From positions 60,142-124,141 of the forward strand of contig NZ_JACOPQ010000011.1 in NCBI RefSeq assembly GCF_014287675.1: a DNA stretch of 64,000 bases, in the 5' to 3' direction. Origin of the DNA: Lawsonibacter faecis. GTDB taxonomy: Bacteria > Bacillota > Clostridia > Oscillospirales > Oscillospiraceae. Of the stretch, positions 1-7,165 are shown piece after piece; position 1 is the stretch's first letter, and every line of letters starts with the position of its first letter. The position numbers were made by a program, and so were the translations under genes. The notes beneath the pieces were generated by a model. The model had not been told where the DNA came from. It made no database searches and saw nothing but the letters and a program-made list of their open reading frames with translations.

Positions 1-262
1 CACCATCTGGGCCACCCGCAAGGAAGAGAAACTGGCGGGGCTGAAGCTGCTGCTGGTGCAGCCGCTGAATCCGCTGGACGGCACACCGGACACAACGCCC
101 ATCGTGGCAGCCGACATCATCGGCGCAGGGGTGGGGGAGACGGTCCTTATCGTCAGCGGCAGCTCGGCCCGGAGTGCGGCCGGAGATATGTCCACCCCCG
201 TGGATGCGTCGGTGGTCGGCATCGTGGATGACCAGGAGCTTGATCCCGGCGCGCTGCAATGA
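1..262 (+). CDS. eutN: EutN/CcmL-type microcompartment vertex protein (5' end outside window)
   Basis: The reading frame is open from base 2, so the true start lies upstream of the window. The visible part reads TIWATRKEEKLAGLKLLLVQ and then PLNPL, followed by a region with VAADIIGAGVGETVL and ending VVGIVDDQEL. This is the typical core of the EutN/CcmL family, small (about 90 to 100 residue) oligomers that cap vertices of bacterial microcompartment shells. A GTG at 56 lies inside the conserved LKLLLVQP strand and is not the start. The gene precedes pduS-, pduT-, eutH- and eutQ-like genes on the same strand, which fits an ethanolamine-utilisation shell operon. The family assignment is firm. 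The choice of eutN over pduN or ccmL rests on eutH and eutQ downstream. Confidence 0.85.
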   Translation, partial: TIWATRKEEKLAGLKLLLVQPLNPLDGTPDTTPIVAADIIGAGVGETVLIVSGSSARSAAGDMSTPVDASVVGIVDDQELDPGALQ

Positions 263-316
263 CACAGCGCGGCCTCGCACCCGACGGCGCGCAGCCCGCG
301 AAAGGAAGTCACAGCT

Positions 317-1669
317 ATGAATCTGACCGAAGCGGTGAAAGCCGCGGGGGTGGTCGGCGCCGGCGGCGCGGGCTTCCCCACCCACGTAAAGCTCTCGGCC
401 CGGGCGGAGTGCTTCCTGGTCAACGCCGCCGAGTGCGAGCCGCTGATTGAGACCGATAAATACCTCTGCCGCACCTTCCCGGACCAGATCGTGGCCGCCG
501 CCTCGGCGGTGGCCGCCCATCTGGGCGCGAAACGGACGGTGATCGCCCTCAAGGGGAAGTACCGGGCCGAAATTGCCGCCCTGGAGGACGCCATCCGCCG
601 GATGAACGCCGACGTCGAGCTCTTCCGTATGAAGACCTTCTACCCGGCCGGTGACGAACAGACCATGGTGCAGCAGGTGACGGGACGGTGCGTCCCGGAG
701 CGGGGCCTCCCGCTGGATGTGGGGTGCGTCGTGGACAACGTGGGCACCCTGCTCAATATCCTGGACGCCATGAGCGGAAGGGCCGTGACGGAAAAGTACC
801 TCTCCGTGGTGGGCGAGGTGAAGGAGCCGGTTGTGCTCCATGCGCCCATCGGTACGGCCCTCACCGACTGCGTGGCCGCGGCCTGTCCCACTCTGGCGGA
901 CTACGCCCTCATCGTGGGCGGACCCATGATGGGCAGGCCGCTTACGGACCGGGCTGAGATTGAGGCGGCGGTGGTCACCAAGACCACGGGCAACCTCGTC
1001 GTCCTGCCCGGGGACCACTACCTCTTCCGCCGGGCCTCGCTGCCGATGGAGACCATCCGGCGGCAGGCCAAGAGCGCCTGCATCCAGTGCCGGATGTGCA
1101 CAGACCTGTGCCCCCGCTACCTCATCGGGCACCAGATCCGCCCCCATCTGGTCATGCGGAGTCTGTGGCGCGAGCCGGGGATGGAGGACGACGGCGAGTA
1201 CCTGCGGGCCTTTGGCGACGCGGCCAACTGCTGCGACTGCGGCGTATGCGAGATGTTCGCCTGTCCCATGGGGCTCTCCCCCCGAAAGGTGAATGGCTGC
1301 CTCAAGGGGGAGCTGCGCAGGCGGGGCATCCAGGTCCCGCGGGAGACGGAGCCCCAGGCCAGGGAGTACGTGGAGGAGCATAAGACCCCCACCGACCGGC
1401 TGACGGCCCGCCTGGGCCTGCTGAGCTACTGCGGACGGCACGCGCATGACTGCCGGACCGTGGCCCCGGAAAGCGTATTCATTCCCTTCCGGCAGCATAT
1501 CGGCGCTCCCGCCGCGCCCGTCAGGGCCGTGGGGGATACGGTGTCCGCAGGGGAGCTGCTGGCGGCCGCCGCCCGGGACGGACTCTCCGCCAATATCCAC
1601 GCCAGCATCGACGGCGTGGTGACAGAAATCACACCGGCAGGGGCCCGGCTCCGCCGTAGGGAGGTATAA
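317..1669 (+). CDS. pduS: PduS-like cobalamin reductase / RnfC-type electron transfer flavoprotein
   Basis: The 450-residue length is that expected for PduS. A glycine-rich GVVGAGGAGFPTHVKL segment at residues 12-27 resembles the NADH/FMN-binding motif of RnfC-like proteins. Two Fe-S motifs follow: CIQCRMCTDLCP at 255-266 and CCDCGVCEMFACP at 305-317. The C-terminal end has the barrel-sandwich (biotinyl-lipoyl-like) look of this family. Known PduS proteins use NADH to reduce cob(III)alamin for the B12-dependent lyase or dehydratase inside the microcompartment. The start has a good AAAGGAAG ribosome-binding site, and pduT begins five bases after the stop. Here the partner lyase is probably ethanolamine ammonia-lyase encoded upstream of the window; that is inferred from eutH and eutQ. 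Confidence 0.9.
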   Translation: MNLTEAVKAAGVVGAGGAGFPTHVKLSARAECFLVNAAECEPLIETDKYLCRTFPDQIVAAASAVAAHLGAKRTVIALKGKYRAEIAALEDAIRRMNADVELFRMKTFYPAGDEQTMVQQVTGRCVPERGLPLDVGCVVDNVGTLLNILDAMSGRAVTEKYLSVVGEVKEPVVLHAPIGTALTDCVAAACPTLADYALIVGGPMMGRPLTDRAEIEAAVVTKTTGNLVVLPGDHYLFRRASLPMETIRRQAKSACIQCRMCTDLCPRYLIGHQIRPHLVMRSLWREPGMEDDGEYLRAFGDAANCCDCGVCEMFACPMGLSPRKVNGCLKGELRRRGIQVPRETEPQAREYVEEHKTPTDRLTARLGLLSYCGRHAHDCRTVAPESVFIPFRQHIGAPAAPVRAVGDTVSAGELLAAAARDGLSANIHASIDGVVTEITPAGARLRRREV

Positions 1670-1674
1670 GCGGC

Positions 1675-2214
1675 ATGGGAAACGCCATCGGCATGGTTGA
1701 ACTGACCGGCATCGCCCGGGGCGTCGAGACCAGCGACTATATGGTAAAGGCGGCCCAGGTGGACCTTGTCCGCGCCTCCACTGTATGCCCCGGCAAGTAC
1801 ATTATCCTCATCGCCGGCGAGACCGGCGACGTCAAGGCGTCCATGGCGGAGGGCGTGAAGCGCGGGGGGGAGTGCGTGGTGAACACGCTGCTGCTTCCCA
1901 ACGTCCACCCCCAGCTCATCCCCGCCATCAGCGGGACCACCCAGGCGCCGCTGAGCGGCGCGGTGGGCGTGCTGGAGTTCTATTCGGTGGCCTCCGCCAT
2001 CACCGCCGCCGACATTGCCGCAAAGGCCGCCGCAGTCACCCTCATCGAGGTGCGCATCGGCTACGCCATCGGCGGCAAGGGCTTTGTGACCCTGACAGGA
2101 GACGTGGGCGCCGTCCGGGAGGCGGTGTCCGCGGCGGCGAAGAATACGGAGCTGCTGGTGGGCACCAGCGTCATCCCCCGCCCCGCGCCCCAGGTGCTCC
2201 AGTCCCTTTTATAG
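1675..2214 (+). CDS. pduT: PduT-like tandem-BMC shell protein with Fe-S site
   Basis: This 179-residue protein has two BMC shell domains, roughly residues 1-85 (AIGMVELTGIARGVETSDYM) and 95-179 (AVGVLEFYSVASAITAAD). Known PduT is a pseudohexameric trimer that holds a [4Fe-4S] cluster at its central pore through Cys38. Here Cys38 is present in the segment RASTVCPGKY, so the cluster site looks intact. Its placement directly after pduS matches the known pairing, in which PduT is thought to pass electrons across the shell to or from PduS. The AGGGAGGT site at 1658-1665 supports the start. Both genes are probably translated from one message with eutH and eutQ. Confidence 0.92.
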   Translation: MGNAIGMVELTGIARGVETSDYMVKAAQVDLVRASTVCPGKYIILIAGETGDVKASMAEGVKRGGECVVNTLLLPNVHPQLIPAISGTTQAPLSGAVGVLEFYSVASAITAADIAAKAAAVTLIEVRIGYAIGGKGFVTLTGDVGAVREAVSAAAKNTELLVGTSVIPRPAPQVLQSLL

Positions 2215-2255
2215 ACCCCCTGCGCGCCATCTGATTTGGAGAAGGAGACGTGTGT

Positions 2256-3494
2256 ATGTTCCAGGAACTCATTGACAACATTACCAACGTAGAAGTATTT
2301 ACCGGCAGCATCCAGGCGTGGATTAGCAATATTTCCATCAACTCGGTCATCATGCTGATTATGATGATTTTTATGATTGTCGGCGCGGTGGACCGCATCC
2401 GCGGCAACAAGCTGGGCTACGGCGAAAAGTTTGAAGAGGGCTTCAACGCCATGGGATCCCTGGCCATCGCCATGGCGGGCGTCGTGGCGGCCGCCCCGGT
2501 GCTGGCCATCATCCTCAAGCCCATCCTGGTCCCCATCTACGGCCTCGTGGGCGCGGACCCCTCCATGTTCGCCACCACCATCCTGGCCTGCGATATGGGC
2601 GGCTATCCGCTGGCCATGCAGCTCGCCGGCGACCCGGCCACCGGCAACTTCGCCGGCCTGATCCTCGGCAGCATGATGGGCCCCACCATTGTCTTTACCA
2701 TTCCCGTGGCCCTGTCCATCATTAAGAAGCAGGACCGGCCCTTCCTGGGCGCCGGTGTGCTGGCCGGCCTCATCACCGTGCCCATCGGCTGTATCGCCGG
2801 CGGACTGGTGATGAACATGACCAGCCTTAAGATGGACATTGTCTCCATCCTGCGCAACCTGATCCCCGTCATCATCATCGCGGGCATCATCTGCATCTGC
2901 CTGTGGTTCTTCCCCGGCAAGATGATCAACGGCTTCAACAAGTTCGGCACCGGCGTCACCGTGGTCATCACGGTTCTGACCGCCATCGCCGTGTTCCAGT
3001 ACCAGACCAAGATCGAGTTCCCCCTCTTCAACATCATGGTCACCCCCGACGGGGACGGCGTGATTCCGCTGGAGTCCGGCCTGCTGGTCTGCGGCCAGAT
3101 CGCCATCGTCCTCATCGGCGCCTTCCCCATGGTGGCCTGGATTACCAAGCACTTCGGCAAGGCCCTGGGCAAGCTGGGCAGCATGATGGGCATGGACGGC
3201 GAGGGCTCTGCCGGCATGGTGGCCACCCTGGCCAACAACATCGCCATGTTCAACATCATGAATAAGATGAACGATAAAAGCAAGCTCCTCAACGTGGCGT
3301 TTGCCGTGTCCGCCGCCTTCGTATTCGGCGATCACCTGGGCTTTGCCGCCGGAGCCAACAACGAGATGATCTTCCCGATGATCGTCGGCAAGCTGGTGGC
3401 CGGCATTACCGCACTGATCCTGGCAAACCTCCTCTCTCCCAAGCTGCTGGCCAAGATTGAAATCACCAGGGCCGAGATGGAGAAGGACGACTGA
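2256..3494 (+). CDS. eutH: EutH ethanolamine transporter
   Basis: This is an integral membrane protein of about ten hydrophobic helices. It has family-typical segments such as GAVDRIRGNKLGYGEKFEEG, ILACDMGGYPLAMQLAGD and GFAAGANNEMIFPMIVGKL, and its length of about 412 residues is normal for EutH. The family imports ethanolamine. I chose the ATG at 2256, which lies eight bases after GAAGGAG. A GTG two codons upstream would overlap the ribosome-binding site. The gene follows the pduT-like shell gene by 41 bases and precedes eutQ, a common order at the end of Firmicute ethanolamine loci. It is the strongest evidence in the window that the microcompartment metabolises ethanolamine rather than propanediol. 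Confidence 0.93.
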   Translation: MFQELIDNITNVEVFTGSIQAWISNISINSVIMLIMMIFMIVGAVDRIRGNKLGYGEKFEEGFNAMGSLAIAMAGVVAAAPVLAIILKPILVPIYGLVGADPSMFATTILACDMGGYPLAMQLAGDPATGNFAGLILGSMMGPTIVFTIPVALSIIKKQDRPFLGAGVLAGLITVPIGCIAGGLVMNMTSLKMDIVSILRNLIPVIIIAGIICICLWFFPGKMINGFNKFGTGVTVVITVLTAIAVFQYQTKIEFPLFNIMVTPDGDGVIPLESGLLVCGQIAIVLIGAFPMVAWITKHFGKALGKLGSMMGMDGEGSAGMVATLANNIAMFNIMNKMNDKSKLLNVAFAVSAAFVFGDHLGFAAGANNEMIFPMIVGKLVAGITALILANLLSPKLLAKIEITRAEMEKDD

Positions 3495-3521
3495 TTTTCC
3501 AATGAGAAAGGAACCTGATCT

Positions 3522-3962
3522 ATGAACGTGAGTGAAGAGCTCATCCGCGAGATCGTCACCAAGGTGCTTCAGGAGTCCGCAGGCGCTCCCGCTGCCGACT
3601 TTGAAAAGCACGTGGATCCCAGCGGCATCATCGGCATCAAGACCAGCACCGTCAGGTGTGAGCCCTTCGGACAGGACGGCGTGACGCTCAAGGACGTGGT
3701 CACCCTGGAGGAGGCCCCACGCATGGGCTGCGGCATCATGGAGCTGGACCATACCAGCTTTGAGTGGACGCTCACCTACGACGAGTATGACTTCGTGATC
3801 GACGGCACCCTGGAGATTGAGATCGACGGGCGCGTGGTGGTGGGCCGGCCGGGGGATATCATCTATATCCCCAAGAACAGCCGCATCCACTTTCAGACGC
3901 CGGACAAAACCCGCTACGCCTACTTTGTGTACCCCGCCAATTGGCAGACGCTGAACGGCTAA
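3522..3962 (+). CDS. eutQ: EutQ-like cupin protein
   Basis: The 146-residue product has a short N-terminal helix (VSEELIREIVTKVLQE), of the kind that can target proteins to microcompartment shells. A cupin domain follows at about residues 40-140, with GIMELDHTSFEWTLTYDEYD, GTLEIEIDGRVVVGRPGDII and YIPKNSRIHF. This matches the C-terminal cupin of EutQ. Longer enterobacterial EutQ has extra N-terminal sequence, and an acetate-kinase-like activity has been reported for it; I do not infer that here. The gene is last in the operon, and a strong inverted repeat that can serve as a terminator starts ten bases after its stop codon. Confidence 0.88.
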   Translation: MNVSEELIREIVTKVLQESAGAPAADFEKHVDPSGIIGIKTSTVRCEPFGQDGVTLKDVVTLEEAPRMGCGIMELDHTSFEWTLTYDEYDFVIDGTLEIEIDGRVVVGRPGDIIYIPKNSRIHFQTPDKTRYAYFVYPANWQTLNG

Positions 3963-3971
3963 ACGCGGCCG

Positions 3972-4020
3972 CTTCCGGCCATCCCCGCCCGGTTCCGACA
4001 GGCGGGGACGGCCGGAAGCC
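3972..4020 (+). terminator. Terminator-like inverted repeat after the ethanolamine operon
   Basis: Arms of 19 bases at 3972-3990 and 4002-4020 pair with one mismatch around an 11-base loop. There is no T tract: the next promoter starts at 4023. It probably insulates the eut operon from the riboswitch transcript. Confidence 0.7.
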
Positions 4021-4022
4021 CC

Positions 4023-4051
4023 TTGACATCCGGGGGCCGCAGGTGTATCAT
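4023..4051 (+). promoter_or_regulatory. Sigma-A type promoter of the cobalamin riboswitch transcript
   Basis: TTGACA at 4023-4028 and TATCAT at 4046-4051 are separated by exactly 17 bases. Transcription would start near 4058, just upstream of the riboswitch. Confidence 0.8.
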
Positions 4052-4069
4052 AATTCCAGGAACAGACAA

Positions 4070-4255
4070 TTGAATCATGAGTGGTATACAGGTGGGCTCC
4101 CAAGGGGAGCCCCTCACAGGGAAGCGGGTGAGAGTCCCGCGCAATGCCGTTGCTGTATTGGCGAAGCGGTCCCCAAATGTCACTGGAGCTGCCGCTCCGG
4201 GAAGACGGGGTATCGTGTCGGACGCCTAAGTCAGAATACCTGCCTGTGTATAACG
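4070..4255 (+). ncRNA. Cobalamin (B12) riboswitch
   Basis: The region contains the conserved cobalamin aptamer blocks in order: AGGGAAGCGGGTGAGAGTCC with its paired CCCGC, a GTTGCTGTA block, ATGTCACTGG, GGGAAGAC, and the B12 box CCTAAGTCAGAATACCTGCC at about 4226-4245. A promoter lies just upstream and an intrinsic terminator 65 bases downstream, which suggests control by premature termination. The next gene is the small cysteine-rich protein at 4615. In known examples ligand binding lowers downstream expression. The boundaries are approximate. Confidence 0.93.
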
Positions 4256-4319
4256 CACACGAAGCCTCCTCGGGCCAAGGAGGGTGCAGTTTCACCTATG
4301 GTTGCACCATAGTTTTGTT

Positions 4320-4348
4320 GCTGTACCCTCCCGGGTACAGCTTTTTTT
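4320..4348 (+). terminator. Intrinsic terminator, likely expression platform of the B12 riboswitch
   Basis: A perfect nine-base stem (4320-4328 with 4333-4341, loop TCCC) is followed by seven T residues. Upstream segments such as GCCTCCTCGGGCCAAGGAGG could form competing hairpins. This is the classic arrangement for riboswitch-controlled termination. Confidence 0.88.
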
Positions 4349-4375
4349 CATGTCTGTTTTGAAAACCTCTCTCTT

Positions 4376-4590
4376 GGCGCGGGCGGCGGACCGTGACTGC
4401 CAGCACGGTCCGCCGCGCCGCCAGGCCGCTTACGATAGACGCCCTGCCGGCGCAGACGCATGTGAACCGGCAGGGATGTTCTTGCCTATATTTCGGTAAA
4501 ACGGGACGGCTCCGGGGCAGGAGCCGTCCCACCTTTGCGGCTGGATATGGCCGCGGCCCGGCGGACGTTAGCCATATGCCGGCAGGACCG
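4376..4590 (+). promoter_or_regulatory. Hairpin-rich second leader between riboswitch terminator and coding region
   Basis: No coding signal is seen. Four dyads lie in a row: a perfect 13-base stem 4383-4395/4404-4416 extended by TGGCG/CGCCA; CCCTGCCGG/CCGGCAGGG at 4442-4450/4467-4475; a perfect 11-base stem 4503-4513/4520-4530; and ATATGGC/GCCATAT at 4545-4551/4571-4577. The octamer CCGGCAGG occurs at 4467 and again at 4579, 14 bases before the ribosome-binding site. The arm at 4443-4450 could therefore pair with either copy. This matches no RNA family I recognise. Confidence 0.5.
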
Positions 4591-4614
4591 TGCAGAGAGG
4601 GAAAGGAGCAGACG

Positions 4615-4944
4615 GTGAAGGAAGAAAAAGCGTTTTGGGAGGGGAAATCGTTCTCATTTTTCAGCAATCAGAGCTGCGAGTTTTATCCCTGCCATCCGGT
4701 GGCGGAGGGGATGGATTTCAACTGCCTTTTTTGCTACTGCCCCCTCTATATGCTGGGGAGGAGGTGCGGGGGCAGCTTTACCTACCTGGAAAACGGGGTG
4801 AAGGACTGCAGCCGGTGCCTTTTGCCCCACCGCCGGGAGAATTACGGCCTGATTTCAGAGAGCTTTCAAAAAATAGCGCAGACCATGGCGGAGCAGGAGC
4901 GGGGTGACGGCGGCGCAGATACTATGTGGGATCGGCAGGAGTGA
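4615..4944 (+). CDS. Cysteine-rich small-domain protein under B12 riboswitch control
   Basis: This 109-residue protein is rich in cysteine. Its core has SFFSNQSCEFYPCHPV followed by FNCLFCYCPLYMLGRRC and later CSRCLLPHRREN, about nine cysteines in all, suggesting a bound metal or cluster. It resembles the Pfam cysteine-rich small domain (PF04071), which I recall being found near cobalamin salvage genes; that link is from memory. The GTG at 4615 is chosen because GGAAAGGAG lies six bases upstream and residues before it look non-coding. Control by the cobalamin riboswitch supports a role in cobalamin or cobalt handling, perhaps salvage for the B12-dependent lyase of the microcompartment. No catalytic function can be assigned. 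Confidence 0.75.
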   Translation: MKEEKAFWEGKSFSFFSNQSCEFYPCHPVAEGMDFNCLFCYCPLYMLGRRCGGSFTYLENGVKDCSRCLLPHRRENYGLISESFQKIAQTMAEQERGDGGADTMWDRQE

Positions 4945-5057
4945 ATCGAGGCGTGTTTTCAGCGCCCGCGCCGGCGCGGCCCACATGCGGAAGACGGCCC
5001 TGCCCGGCGGCCTGTGGATTTTTCCCGCCGGCAATCGGGGATGGCCGGGCATCAATG

Positions 5058-5103
5058 CAAAAGGAGGGGAAGGCGGCCACAAATTGTGGCCGCCTTCCCC
5101 TCC
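5058..5103 (-). terminator. Terminator of the alcohol dehydrogenase transcript
   Basis: Perfect 20-base arms at 5063-5082 and 5084-5103 surround a single central base. Read on the minus strand, the stem is followed by TTTTGC, so it best serves the minus-strand gene. It also lies between convergent genes and may block read-through both ways. Confidence 0.8.
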
Positions 5104-5180
5104 CGCCCCTGCGGGGCGAGGTGGAGACAATCAGGACCTTTTTATGCATGCTTATTCCTCCTGTCTCTGTCGCCGGCGGA

Positions 5181-6347
5181 CTACAGGCTCTCCCGCAGAA
5201 GCTGCACAATCTCCTCCCGGCTGAGGGCCTTATAGCCGCCGTCCATCGGGAAGACGCCGTCTGCGATGCCCTCCAGCATGTCCTCTGTGACGCCCAGCTC
5301 GCGCAGGTTCATGACCAGCCCCAGCTCCCGCATCCAGGCCTCCATGCGCTTCAAACCCTCCGCGGCCACCTCGACGGCGGGACCGCCGGCGGGGTCCACA
5401 CCCCAGACGTTGACGGCGAAGCGCCGGAACTTGTCAAGACCGTGAGGCAGCAAGGCGCGGTAGTACGCCATGGAGACCGCCGAGAGGGTCATGCCGTGGG
5501 TGGCGTCGGTGTACGCCCCCACGGACTGGCCGATCATATGGACCATCCAGTCGGTTCGCTTGCCCTGGGCGATGAGGGTGTTGAGCGCCCAGGCGGCAGT
5601 CCACATGATGTTGCTGCGGGCCTCGTAATCCTGCGGATTTTGCACCGCAATGCGGCTGCTGTGGATGAGGGACTTCATGAGGCCCTCGGCGAGATAGTCG
5701 GAGGTATTGTCGTCCGTACCGGAGAAGTACTGCTCCGTGATATGGTTGAAGATGTCGTAAATTCCGGCCGCCATCTGGTATTTGGGCAGGGTATAGGTCA
5801 GCTTCGGATTCAGAATGGAGAACTTGGGAAACACATTGTCCCCGAAGACATGGCCGATTTTCAGCCTGGACGCGTGGTTGGTGATGACTGAGCCGCCGTT
5901 CATCTCAGAGCCGGTGCCCGCCATGGTGAGGACGCAGCCCACGGGAATGATTCTGTTGTCCACATCCTCCATCCGCAGGAAGTACTTGTCCCACGGGTCC
6001 TCTTCGCACCAGGCGGAGACGGACACCGCCTTGGCATAGTCGCAGACGGACCCCCCGCCCACGGCCAGAATGAAATCCACACGGTTCTCCCGCGCTGTTC
6101 TGCACCCCTCATACAGCTTATCCACCGTGGGGTTGGGCATCACGCCGGGCACCTCGCAGACTTCCTTGCCGCAGTCCGCCAGGATTGCGGTCACCTGGCC
6201 GTACAGGCCGGACTTTTTGATAGAGCCGCCGCCATAGACCAGCAGCACGTTTTTGCCGTATTTGGCCAGCTCCGCGCCCAGGTTCTCCAGGGCGTCCTCG
6301 CCGAAATACAGGCGGGTGGGGTTACAGTAGGTAAAGTTCCCTAGCAT
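5181..6347 (-). CDS. Iron-type (group III) alcohol dehydrogenase
   Basis: The 388-residue length fits the iron-containing alcohol dehydrogenase family, close to the BdhA/YqhD NAD(P)H-dependent aldehyde or ketone reductases. The nucleotide-binding GGGSIKKSG (residues 40-48) and GGGSVCDYAKA (97-107) are present. Expected metal ligands are Asp198 and His202 (GIYDIFNHI) and His284 (DATHGMTL). The remaining usual histidine is Gln274 in HMIGQSVGAY, so metal binding may differ. The start at 6347 has GGAGG upstream. The gene lies 50 bases after the acetyltransferase gene and is probably cotranscribed with it from the promoter at 7058. The divergent LysR gene is the likely regulator. The substrate is unknown. 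Confidence 0.88.
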   Translation of the reverse strand: MLGNFTYCNPTRLYFGEDALENLGAELAKYGKNVLLVYGGGSIKKSGLYGQVTAILADCGKEVCEVPGVMPNPTVDKLYEGCRTARENRVDFILAVGGGSVCDYAKAVSVSAWCEEDPWDKYFLRMEDVDNRIIPVGCVLTMAGTGSEMNGGSVITNHASRLKIGHVFGDNVFPKFSILNPKLTYTLPKYQMAAGIYDIFNHITEQYFSGTDDNTSDYLAEGLMKSLIHSSRIAVQNPQDYEARSNIMWTAAWALNTLIAQGKRTDWMVHMIGQSVGAYTDATHGMTLSAVSMAYYRALLPHGLDKFRRFAVNVWGVDPAGGPAVEVAAEGLKRMEAWMRELGLVMNLRELGVTEDMLEGIADGVFPMDGGYKALSREEIVQLLRESL

Positions 6348-6397
6348 CGCAGTTTCCTCCTGATGTGAATGATGTTTTATCCCCCGGCTTCCGCCGC

Positions 6398-6991
6398 TCA
6401 GACAGGCGCGGCGGCGCTCGCGCGTTGTCCGACGTCCTTCAGCTTCCTGGCGGGGACGCCGCCCGCCACCGTGTTGCATGGGACATCCATTGTCACCACC
6501 GCGCCGGCCGCCACCACCGCGCCGTCTCCGATGGTCACCCCGGGACAAACGGTGGCGCTGGACCCAATCCACACGCGTTTGCCTATGACAATGGGCGCGG
6601 GATGCATATCCTTCCTGCGGTCGGGGTCAAGCTCATGGTTTAAGGTCGCCAGCACCACGTTATGGCCAATCAGGCTGCCCTCGCCGATGGTGATGCCGCC
6701 CTGATCCTGAAAGCGGCACCCGGAATTGATGAACACGCCCTTTCCCACCGTAATGTTTTTGCCGAAGTCGGTGTAGAAGGGCGGAAACAGGGTGAATGCC
6801 CTATCCACGCTCTTGCCGATAATCATGGAAAACAGCGCCTGAATCTGTTCCGGACCGTGGCAGCCGCTGTTGAGCCGCGCGGTCAGCTCCATCGCTTCAT
6901 AAGCCGCCGCACTCATGGACCGGTGGGCCTCCGAGCCGTTTATCACCCGTTCTCCGCGGTTGAGATGTTCCAATAGTTCCTTCAGTTCCAT
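6398..6991 (-). CDS. Maltose/galactoside O-acetyltransferase family protein
   Basis: The 197-residue protein shows the hexapeptide left-handed beta-helix of the LacA/Maa family: GKGVFINSGC, GEGSLIGHNV, GKRVWIGSSATVCPGV and GDGAVVAAGAVVTMDV. The catalytic histidine region LATLNHELDPDRR is also present. The family moves acetyl from acetyl-CoA to sugars. The ATG at 6991 follows GAGGAG by eight bases, whereas an upstream in-frame ATG at 7021 lacks a good site. It is first in a two-gene unit with the alcohol dehydrogenase and is transcribed away from the LysR gene. The true acceptor is unknown. Stand-alone members of this family are common, and the pairing here may reflect joint control only. Confidence 0.88.
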   Translation of the reverse strand: MELKELLEHLNRGERVINGSEAHRSMSAAAYEAMELTARLNSGCHGPEQIQALFSMIIGKSVDRAFTLFPPFYTDFGKNITVGKGVFINSGCRFQDQGGITIGEGSLIGHNVVLATLNHELDPDRRKDMHPAPIVIGKRVWIGSSATVCPGVTIGDGAVVAAGAVVTMDVPCNTVAGGVPARKLKDVGQRASAAAPV

Positions 6992-7057
6992 GTTTGAGCT
7001 CCTCATGATGGTCTGCTTCATACTGCCCGGGGGGACCTTGCCGCTGGGTTCAGCTCC

Positions 7058-7086
7058 AGTATAGGCGACTGCATCTCTAATTGCAA
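7058..7086 (-). promoter_or_regulatory. Promoter for acetyltransferase-alcohol dehydrogenase unit
   Basis: On the minus strand TTGCAA (7081-7086) and TATACT (7058-7063) are 17 bases apart, upstream of the start at 6991. Confidence 0.65.
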
Positions 7087-7107
7087 ATACCTATATATTA
7101 TATGTAT
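7087..7107. promoter_or_regulatory. Candidate LysR operator between divergent promoters
   Basis: ATAC, 13 bases, then GTAT gives a partial dyad in a run of alternating A and T. It abuts the -35 of the minus-strand promoter and lies seven bases from the -35 of the lysR promoter. The position suits a LysR-family regulator that controls the divergent unit and itself. Confidence 0.45.
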
Positions 7108-7113
7108 ATATGC

Positions 7114-7142
7114 TTGACAGGCATATTGCGCGGCGGTAGAAT
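7114..7142 (+). promoter_or_regulatory. Promoter of the LysR regulator gene
   Basis: TTGACA (7114-7119), a 17-base spacer and TAGAAT (7137-7142) give a near-consensus sigma-A promoter. Confidence 0.75.
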
Positions 7143-7165
7143 GGGAAAAAAACGGGGGAAAACAA

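Noticed and set aside
2061..4295. A 744-codon open frame on the minus strand opposite pduT, eutH and eutQ
   Set aside because: It is antisense to genes with clear family motifs, is rich in His, Asp and Gly, and has no recognisable domain. Long antisense frames are common in GC-rich DNA.
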